Shown here piece by piece: positions 1 through 5,463 of a stretch of 6,624 nucleotides of DNA (position 1 is the stretch's first letter; each line of letters starts with the position of its first letter). A program made the position numbers and the translations under genes. Below the pieces are notes generated by a model. It was not told the DNA's origin. It worked only from the letters and a program-made list of their open reading frames with translations, and searched no databases. The stretch is from Pirellulaceae bacterium. Lineage in GTDB: Bacteria; Planctomycetota; Planctomycetia; Pirellulales; Pirellulaceae. The DNA lies in NCBI GenBank assembly GCA_030744095.1, contig JASLRF010000496.1:1-6624 (forward strand), written 5' to 3'.

Positions 1-3000
1 TACCAGGGTTGTCATTGTCTGGTAAAGGCCCAACAACCTCAGCCCCAGCACGCCGCCCACCGCGCCGAGCGGCACGCTCATGATAATCACGATCGGAAAC
101 AGCCACGATTCGAACAGCGCGGCCATCAGCAAGTAGGTGACCAACAACGCCAGCAGCATGACCCAACGAAAGGAGAGCCATGTTTGCCGCAGTTTGTCCG
201 CCGTGCCGCTCAGCGTAATCGTGTATTCGACACCCAGGCGTCCGCCTTGGCGGAGCGGAAGAAGCACCTTTTGTTCGATCAATTCGATGGCGGACTCGAG
301 CGGCACATCCGGCGGTGGTGTGACTTGGATCGTGATCGCTCGCTGGCGTTCACGGTGGTTCACCTGTTCCGGGCCGCTGCTGATCCGCACGGTGGCCAAT
401 GATGCCAACGGCACCAGCGCGCCCGATGGAGTGGCCATCGGCAACCCTTCCAGGTCCTGAGTTTGCGCGGCGTAGTTGTCTGACCCCATGGTCGTGAGGT
501 CGATCTTGTCGTTACCAATTGACCCCATGATCGTGAGGTCGATCTTGTCGTTACCAATGTAGTAGTCGGTCGCATAAGCGCCGTCGATCAGGGCGTCGAC
601 GCTATATCCCAAATCACTGGCAGTGACTTGCATTTCGTTGGCTTGGACAATTCGAGGCTCGACATGAACTTCGGGGCTAGACAAGTCAAGACTGGGAATC
701 GGACGTGCTTGGGCCGGCGGTCCTTCGCGACCTTCTTCCCGCCATTGTAAGCCGTTGGAAGTGCTGTCCTTTGGGATGATCGTTTCGAGGATCTCGCCGC
801 CGAACTCGACCAACTGTTCAAGCTCTGGTCCGGTGATTTCGATATCGATGGTGCGCCCCGCGGTCAAGCCGCGTTCGAACAAGCTCGACTGACTGGCGAC
901 GATAATCGTTCCCGGCAGTTTGGAGCTGAGGCCAAACATCAGCGGCACTAATTCGCCTGCCCGGAGCGGATCAGCGGCTCGCAAGCCAACGAAGACCGTG
1001 CGGCCTCGAGCTACGTAGAAGAAATCACCGATCACAGGGAACGGTAAGTCGTCTGCCTCCGCGTCCGTCGGGTCGATATCCCAATAGGGTCGCAGCTCCT
1101 CTTCAACAGTTTGCCCGATAAACTTCAACTCATCGAGGTTGTAGCCTGGCGGGGGCATGATCAGCCCGAACACCAGATTACGGTTGCCCGTCGGAAGGTA
1201 TTCGACTTTGGGCCAGAACAGGTAACTTGTGACGACAGCTCCGCCGATCAGCAATAGCACCAGGGCCAACCGCCGCCAGAGCCCGACCTGGATCCAGCGG
1301 TTGATTCCGATGACCCAATTGACAAACCAGTTTCCAATTCCGTCGTTCTCTTCCGTTGGAGTTGGGTGTTGGCGCGAAGACGATCCTTGTTCGTCTTTGA
1401 AGAGGCGCGCGGCGGCGGTCGGGATGACGGTGACACTGACCAGCAAAGAAAGTCCCACGGCCGCGCTGATCGCCAACGCGATATCTCGGAACAGTTGCCC
1501 AGCTTCTTCCTGAATGAACAACACGGGTAGAAATACCGCCAGCGTTGTCAAGGTCGATGCCACGACAGCGCCCCACACTTCTCTGGTGCCGGCGACGGCC
1601 GCGGCGAAAGGTGGTCTTCCGGTCTGGTAATGGCGGAAGATGTTTTCCAACACCACCACAGCGTTGTCCACCAGCATACCGACGGCAAACGCCAGACCGG
1701 CCAGACTGATGACGTTTAGCGAGCGGCCCAGGCTATGCAGTACCAAAAATGTCCCAATGATGCTGGTGGGGATCGCCAGACCGATCACCAATGTCGAACG
1801 GCCGCTGCGGAGGAACACCAAGAGTACAATGACAGTCAAGATCCCGCCAATCAGAATGTTCTGGTTGACCAGGCCAACTGCGGAATAGATGTACTCAGTC
1901 TCGTCGTAGACTTGTGTCAGCACGAGGTTGCGGTCTTTCAGAATTGACCTGTTCAGTCTGTCCTTGGTGTTGCGCAGACCACGCATCACTTCCAATACGT
2001 TGGCCCCGGTTTCGCGTTGCGCGTTGACAGCAATGTTTTCCGTCCCAAATCGTCTCACGAAGCCGTCCGGTTTCTTGTGGCCCAGGCGAACCTCCGCAAC
2101 ATCACGAATACGCACTGGCGCACCGTTGTTGACCTGCAGCACCATTTCTTCGACTTGCTCGGTGGAACGAAACCGCCCTAGGGTGCGAACCACATAACGA
2201 CGCTTCCCTTCCCAGAAGTCGCCCGCGGACGTGTCGATGTTTTCGGCGCGGAGGACGCGTCGAACATCGGGAATGGTCAGTTGTCGTAAAGCCAATTTTT
2301 TTGGATCCACGATGACTTGCATTTCTGGGTCTTGCCCGCCGAACACGTTCGAATTCGAAACGCCTGGTACACGTTCGAACTGAGATTCAATGTAGTCCTC
2401 GGTGAACTTGCGGAGGGTCGGGATTCCGCCAGGGATCGAAGGCGGAAGAAGTTCGGCAAGGTTTGGGTACTGCTTGGCCAGACGTCGCAATCGTAATTCA
2501 GCCAATCCGGGATTGACTGCGTCCAGCACGGTTTGTACCTCGCTGGCGATGTCGGGGTGCTCGTCACGGTATTGCTCGATCACTTCGCGATCAGGCATCC
2601 GGGCGCTGAGAATAAACCAGGCAATTGGTCGATCAGCAGAATCCGCTGTGCTGATCACCGGTTCGTCCGCATCCTCGGGGTATTCAGGCACCTGTTGGAG
2701 ACGGCTGTTGACCTTCAGCAACGCTTTTTCCATGTTCGTTCCAACATTGAATTCCAGCGTGATTTGTCCACTGGAATCCATGCATTCGGAGGTCATCTTG
2801 GTGACACCTTCGACGCTCTGTAGCTGCTCTTCCTGTTCCTGGATGATCTCGCGTTCGATCTCTTTGGGACTCGCCCCCGGCCACCGCGTTTGAATGGAAA
2901 TCGTGGGGATCTGGACTTCCGGCGTCAATTGCATCGGCATCCGCAAGAGCGCGATCAGGCCGAACAGTGCCACAATCAGTACGCCGACTGAGACCTTCAC

Positions 3001-3033
3001 AGGGTTGCGGACAAAGGCTTCGATGGGATGCAC
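1..3033 (-). CDS. RND-family efflux permease (AcrB-like, HAE type), 3' end cut off by the window
   Basis: Inner-membrane proton-driven exporter subunit, the pump of a tripartite efflux complex. I read one uninterrupted frame of 1011 codons from the GTG at 3033 to the left edge. Seen: TM1 at about residues 12-31, then a porter motif WPGASPKEIEREI (51-63), TM2-TM6 between about 390 and 540, a second hydrophobic block (LVLLLIGGAVV, TM7) followed by EYLPTGNRNLVFG, and TM8-TM9 close to the left edge. TM4 carries VGMLVDNAVVVLEN with Asp456 and Asn457 where AcrB has the Asp407-Asp408 pair. By comparison with AcrB, TM10-12 and roughly 100 residues are missing. The start is inferred: no ATG lies between the in-frame TAA at 3115-3117 and TM1, and GTG gives VHPIEAFVRNPVK, a typical RND N-terminus. 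It follows the adaptor gene by 89 bp, presumably in one operon. Oddities are an approximately 58-residue segment (148-206) in the first porter region and a 13-residue tandem duplication at 826-851. Substrate is unknown. Confidence 0.95.
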   Translation of the reverse strand, partial: MHPIEAFVRNPVKVSVGVLIVALFGLIALLRMPMQLTPEVQIPTISIQTRWPGASPKEIEREIIQEQEEQLQSVEGVTKMTSECMDSSGQITLEFNVGTNMEKALLKVNSRLQQVPEYPEDADEPVISTADSADRPIAWFILSARMPDREVIEQYRDEHPDIASEVQTVLDAVNPGLAELRLRRLAKQYPNLAELLPPSIPGGIPTLRKFTEDYIESQFERVPGVSNSNVFGGQDPEMQVIVDPKKLALRQLTIPDVRRVLRAENIDTSAGDFWEGKRRYVVRTLGRFRSTEQVEEMVLQVNNGAPVRIRDVAEVRLGHKKPDGFVRRFGTENIAVNAQRETGANVLEVMRGLRNTKDRLNRSILKDRNLVLTQVYDETEYIYSAVGLVNQNILIGGILTVIVLLVFLRSGRSTLVIGLAIPTSIIGTFLVLHSLGRSLNVISLAGLAFAVGMLVDNAVVVLENIFRHYQTGRPPFAAAVAGTREVWGAVVASTLTTLAVFLPVLFIQEEAGQLFRDIALAISAAVGLSLLVSVTVIPTAAARLFKDEQGSSSRQHPTPTEENDGIGNWFVNWVIGINRWIQVGLWRRLALVLLLIGGAVVTSYLFWPKVEYLPTGNRNLVFGLIMPPPGYNLDELKFIGQTVEEELRPYWDIDPTDAEADDLPFPVIGDFFYVARGRTVFVGLRAADPLRAGELVPLMFGLSSKLPGTIIVASQSSLFERGLTAGRTIDIEITGPELEQLVEFGGEILETIIPKDSTSNGLQWREEGREGPPAQARPIPSLDLSSPEVHVEPRIVQANEMQVTASDLGYSVDALIDGAYATDYYIGNDKIDLTIMGSIGNDKIDLTTMGSDNYAAQTQDLEGLPMATPSGALVPLASLATVRISSGPEQVNHRERQRAITIQVTPPPDVPLESAIELIEQKVLLPLRQGGRLGVEYTITLSGTADKLRQTWLSFRWVMLLALLVTYLLMAALFESWLFPIVIIMSVPLGAVGGVLGLRLLGLYQTMTTLV
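481..558 (-). repeat. 39-bp tandem duplication, two copies, in frame inside the RND gene
   Basis: Two abutting 39-bp copies, 481-519 and 520-558, match at 38 of 39 positions; the single difference is G at 491 against A at 530. In the permease they encode IGNDKIDLT[I/T]MGS twice in a row (residues 826-838 and 839-851), the difference being Ile against Thr. The segment lies in the second periplasmic porter half, after SDLGYSVDALIDGAYATDYY and before DNYAAQTQDLEGLP. The frame is preserved because 39 is divisible by three. One copy would give a normal-looking strand and turn in this family, so the second looks like a recent slippage or recombination product. Confidence 0.95.
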
Positions 3034-3122
3034 GATGCAGGCCTGACGTTTGGGTTCTCTTGAACCGCCGAGATAGGGACAACCAGCGAACGGTCTGTCA
3101 CCCCAGCGACTTTCTTACTTGG
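3034..3122 (-). other. Adaptor-permease spacer with a small hairpin before the GTG start
   Basis: 89 bp between the adaptor stop and the permease start. On the minus strand it contains an in-frame TAA (3117-3115) that limits any upstream extension of the permease, and a 5-bp stem GGTTC-AAGA-GAACC (3066-3053) ending about 19 nt before the GTG. There is no T-tract after the stem, so it is not a convincing terminator; an effect on translation is only a possibility. The only purine-rich match near the start is a weak AGG (3044-3042). I see no separate promoter here, consistent with co-transcription from the adaptor gene. Confidence 0.4.
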
Positions 3123-4412
3123 TCATGGTGTTGCGGTTCGCTCAAACTCGACGATCTCGACCGGCTGTTTGTCACGCAAACGTTCATTGCCACGCGTCAC
3201 AACGGATTGCCCTTCACGAAGCGAATCGGTCGGGTCTATAACTTGAATTGACGATCTAATCTCGACTCCAAGACTAACCGTCACCACGCGCGCGACGGAT
3301 TGCTTCGTGTCAGGGTCGGTTTCAATGACCACGATGCTAGCCGACTTTCCGTCTAGGACCAAAGCGTCCTTGGGTACCGTCAGCACACTCTGTTTCTGTC
3401 CGACTCTGATCGTTACATGTGCCAGCATTCCGGCCTTCATCAGGTGTTCGCCGTTTTCTGGTGGGTTGGCCAAGCGGATAATCACCGGAAACGTCCTCGA
3501 CCGCCGGTCGGCTAATGGGACGATCCGTGTGATCTTTCCGCCGATCTCGGCTTCCGCCGTAGATTCCAACCGCACCTCGGTGTCGTCGCCGATGTGCACA
3601 TTGGTGATATAGGTCTCCGGCACGGCAAGTCGGATCTCGATCGGATCAAGTTGCACGATCTCGGCCACCGGGTCGCCGCGTGAAACCCAAGCACCGACTT
3701 CCGTGTGTTTGACCGTCACATAACCGTTGAACGGAGCACGGATGGTGTATTTCTTTCGCATGTCCTCCAGGCGATTGACTGCTTCCGAGGCTGACTGCAT
3801 CCTTGCCCGCGTTTGCTCGACCACTTCCCGTCGCGGACCTTTGACTGCCAATTCGTATCCGGCCTGCGCTTCAATCTGTCTTTGTTCAGCGGCCAGGAAC
3901 AATGATTGCGCTTCCTCGAACTCTTCTTGCGACGAAGTACTTGTGGCGCGCAACGCCTTAACACGTTCATATCGAGTGCTGGCAAATTTCATTACCGCGA
4001 TGGCGGCTTTCAGTCGCGCTTCGGCTTGTGCGATTTCTTCCGGCCTGGACCCAGCTTCGGCTTCGGCAAGTTCCTGTTCACGTAATGCCAGCTCGGCTCG
4101 AGCTGCGGCTATTTCGATGGTGATTGTGCCGGTTCGCAGCTGTGCGATGGGTTGTCCAATGCTGGGGGTTGCGTCATCGCCGAGTTGGATGGCGACGGCG
4201 TCGCCATCTTCGACGAACACGTCGGTGACGCGTCCATCAACCGCGCTACCAACGACGCTTTGTCGGGAAGGTGCCACCGTCCCCACAAAAGACTGACGGG
4301 GCCAAACGATCTTCTTGGTGATGGGGCTCACTGCGACGGCCGTATCACCTTGTGCCCACACCTCGCCAACCAGGCAAGAAAGCGACACAATGACACAGAG
4401 TTGAATCTTCAT
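3123..4412 (-). CDS. RND efflux periplasmic adaptor (membrane fusion protein, HlyD/AcrA family)
   Basis: A 429-residue periplasmic adaptor that would link the RND permease to an outer-membrane channel. The N-terminus MKIQLCVIVSLSCLVGEVWA-Q looks like a type I signal peptide cleaved after Ala20; no convincing lipobox is seen. The usual hairpin architecture follows: first lipoyl half around residues 56-93 (VDGRVTDVFVEDGDAV ... GQPIAQLRT), a Glu/Ala/Gln-rich coiled-coil hairpin about 98-220, second lipoyl half 224-253 (IRAPFNGYVTVKHTEVGAWV), a beta-barrel about 256-340 and a membrane-proximal domain about 341-425 (SVLTVPKDALVLDGK). The first lipoyl half has a short extra stretch, AIQLGDDATPSI (74-85), where many homologues go almost directly to GQPL. 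The frame stays open upstream to an ATG at 4556, but that start would put 48 uncharacteristic residues before the signal peptide and overlap the divergent gene. The ATG at 4412 has a GAGG 9 nt upstream and is preferred. Confidence 0.95.
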   Translation of the reverse strand: MKIQLCVIVSLSCLVGEVWAQGDTAVAVSPITKKIVWPRQSFVGTVAPSRQSVVGSAVDGRVTDVFVEDGDAVAIQLGDDATPSIGQPIAQLRTGTITIEIAAARAELALREQELAEAEAGSRPEEIAQAEARLKAAIAVMKFASTRYERVKALRATSTSSQEEFEEAQSLFLAAEQRQIEAQAGYELAVKGPRREVVEQTRARMQSASEAVNRLEDMRKKYTIRAPFNGYVTVKHTEVGAWVSRGDPVAEIVQLDPIEIRLAVPETYITNVHIGDDTEVRLESTAEAEIGGKITRIVPLADRRSRTFPVIIRLANPPENGEHLMKAGMLAHVTIRVGQKQSVLTVPKDALVLDGKSASIVVIETDPDTKQSVARVVTVSLGVEIRSSIQVIDPTDSLREGQSVVTRGNERLRDKQPVEIVEFERTATP

Positions 4413-4421
4413 TGCGATTTG

Positions 4422-4425
4422 CCTC
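4422..4425 (-). promoter_or_regulatory. Shine-Dalgarno site that decides the adaptor start
   Basis: On the minus strand GAGG is followed by 9 nt and then the ATG at 4412. This motif, together with the signal peptide that begins at this ATG, favours it over the upstream in-frame ATG at 4556. Confidence 0.6.
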
Positions 4426-4436
4426 AGTAACGAGCA

Positions 4437-4466
4437 TTGACATTTAGCCAAAATCCACAAGATTAC
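4437..4466 (+). promoter_or_regulatory. Weak candidate promoter for the methyltransferase gene
   Basis: A perfect TTGACA (4437-4442) is followed after 18 nt by GATTAC (4461-4466), a poor -10 match of three in six. It would place a start near 4473 and a leader of about 70 nt before the ATG at 4543. It faces the minus-strand promoter, so the two start regions would overlap. The -35 is exact but the -10 is weak, hence the low confidence. Confidence 0.22.
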
Positions 4467-4473
4467 GCACTCC

Positions 4474-4502
4474 ACAATAGATCCGCCCGTTCCGAGGGTC
4501 AA
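4474..4502 (-). promoter_or_regulatory. Predicted sigma70-like promoter of the efflux operon
   Basis: Reading the minus strand, TTGACC (4502-4497, five of six to the -35 consensus) is followed by exactly 17 nt and TATTGT (4479-4474, four of six to the -10 consensus). Transcription would start near 4467, giving a leader of about 55 nt before the adaptor ATG. The hexanucleotide GGGTCA (plus strand) occurs at 4496-4501, over the -35 element, and again at 4514-4519; this pair could be operator half-sites but is too short to assert. Position and spacing fit well; activity is inferred. Confidence 0.45.
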
Positions 4503-4542
4503 CCAGCGGGCCAGGGTCATCGCCCAGGAACTACGCGCGAGC

Positions 4543-5325
4543 ATGAACGAGACCATTCAAGGCCACCTGTACGATTTCCCTCGCTATTACGATTTGGTTT
4601 TTGGGTCAGATTGGAAGGCCGAGCTAGATTTTCTCCAAGTGTGTTTTGAGAAACATGCCAGCCGCCGTGTGCAGACTGTGTTCGAGCCTGCGTGTGGTAC
4701 CGGGCGGCTCATGTTTCGATTGGCCAAGGCGGGATACGACGTCTCTGGGCTCGACCTGAACGAACGGGCCGTCGATTATTGCAACAAGCGGCTCGTGCGG
4801 CACGGATTTCGTCCCACGGCGTTCGTGGCCGATATGTCCGAATTCCAGTTGCCACGACGCGTGGATGCCGCATTCAACATGATCAACAGCTTTCGTCATT
4901 TGCTTGATCGGGAAAGTGCGCATGCGCACTTGCACTGTATCGCCGACTGTCTGAATCCAGGGGGACTGTATCTGTTGGGGTTGCATCTGACGCCGACCAC
5001 GACCGATCCAATCGACGAAGAGTCTTGGTCGGCCCAACGGGGGAGCTTGTGTGTCAATTCGCGTCTGTGGTCAACCGCGCGCGACCTGGAAGCACGCGAA
5101 GAACGCTGCCGCATGACTTTCGATGTGTACACACCGACGCGGGGTTTTCGGATCGAAGATACGGTGATCTTTCGCACTTACACCCATCGCCAGCTGTTGG
5201 ACCTGGTGCAGAAGATCGAAGGTCTGGAAATGGTGGCGGCGTACGACTTCGCGTATGATGTCGAATCACCGCTGAAAATTGACAATTCGACCGAGGATAT
5301 TGTCTTCGTGTTGCGCAAAAAGTGA
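4543..5325 (+). CDS. Class I SAM-dependent methyltransferase
   Basis: A 260-residue, probably cytosolic enzyme that would transfer a methyl group from S-adenosylmethionine; the acceptor cannot be read from sequence. The Rossmann-type methyltransferase core is clear: motif I FEPACGTGR (47-55), an acidic residue ending strand 2 in VSGLDLN (Asp71) that would bind the ribose hydroxyls, VADMSEF (95-101) as the adenine-contacting motif, VDAAFNMINSFRHL (107-120) as strand 4, and PGGLYLLGLHL (139-149) as strand 5. The N-terminal YDFPRYYDLVFGSDW (10-24) is the aromatic segment common before the core in Methyltransf_25-like proteins. The C-terminal part (about 165-258) is beta-rich and probably forms the substrate lid. 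The ATG at 4543 is preferred because the conserved segment begins right after it; the nearest purine-rich motif, AGGA (4526-4529), is 13 nt away, which is long. It is divergent from the efflux operon across 130 bp. A single-domain small-molecule or lipid methyltransferase is the safest description. Confidence 0.9.
   Translation: MNETIQGHLYDFPRYYDLVFGSDWKAELDFLQVCFEKHASRRVQTVFEPACGTGRLMFRLAKAGYDVSGLDLNERAVDYCNKRLVRHGFRPTAFVADMSEFQLPRRVDAAFNMINSFRHLLDRESAHAHLHCIADCLNPGGLYLLGLHLTPTTTDPIDEESWSAQRGSLCVNSRLWSTARDLEAREERCRMTFDVYTPTRGFRIEDTVIFRTYTHRQLLDLVQKIEGLEMVAAYDFAYDVESPLKIDNSTEDIVFVLRKK
4914..4931. repeat. 18-bp perfect palindrome inside the methyltransferase gene
   Basis: AAGTGCGCATGCGCACTT reads the same on both strands with no central gap. 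It codes for part of ESAHAHL (residues 124-130) just after the strand-4 motif. The alternating GCGC core could arise by chance from His/Ala codons. It could also act as a protein-binding or cruciform site. Confidence 0.9.
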
Positions 5326-5463
5326 GGTTTTTCTCGATGAGCGCTGCATGTCTGGACTGGTAGCTTCTAATTGCTATTTGTAATTTGTGTTGAGGTTGAT
5401 TAACTAACGTCTGAAGTTTGGCGGACTTGCAACTCAGCTCTCGCCTGTGGTAGGCAGCACGTC
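5326..5463. other. Intergenic spacer, no gene seen
   Basis: 138 bp, AT-rich in the middle (about 5366-5406). After the methyltransferase stop there is only a three-base-pair GAG/CTC pairing around a T-run (5325-5336), too weak to call a terminator. No convincing -35/-10 pair was found for the following gene. Immediately before its ATG a small stem GCCT-GTGGT-AGGC (5443-5455) includes the only Shine-Dalgarno-like bases (AGG, 5452-5454). Confidence 0.5.

Noticed and set aside
481..558. CRISPR or mobile-element repeat
   Set aside because: There are only two directly abutting copies with no spacer, inside a coding frame, and no flanking inverted repeats or transposase.
2402..2893. Plus-strand open frame of 163 codons
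   Set aside because: Antisense to a strongly supported RND coding region, with Ser/Cys/Arg-rich low-information sequence and no recognisable domain.
1..3033. Frameshift or pseudogene in the permease
   Set aside because: Many small open frames appear in other frames, but the correct minus-strand frame reads without a stop from 3033 to the left edge; the gene is cut by the window and not broken.
2684..3082. Minus-strand open frame of 132 codons at the start of the permease gene
   Set aside because: It is a shifted frame over the RND N-terminus; the true frame gives TM1 and the porter motif, and this one gives a charged, non-membrane sequence without homology that I can see.
3727..4296. Plus-strand open frame of 189 codons
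   Set aside because: It lies entirely antisense to the adaptor coiled-coil region. Its Ala/Ser/Arg-rich composition is what the reverse complement of such a sequence gives, and it shows no family motif.
4413..4556. Upstream in-frame ATG at 4556 giving a 477-residue adaptor
   Set aside because: The extra 48 residues precede an obvious signal peptide, overlap the start of the divergent methyltransferase gene and cover the likely promoter. The ATG at 4412 has a GAGG at good distance.
4624..5037. Minus-strand open frame of 137 codons
   Set aside because: It is antisense to the methyltransferase core motifs and has no features of its own.
5326..5340. Possible terminator after the methyltransferase
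   Set aside because: The pairing flanking the T-run is only three bases (GAG/CTC), with no GC-rich stem.
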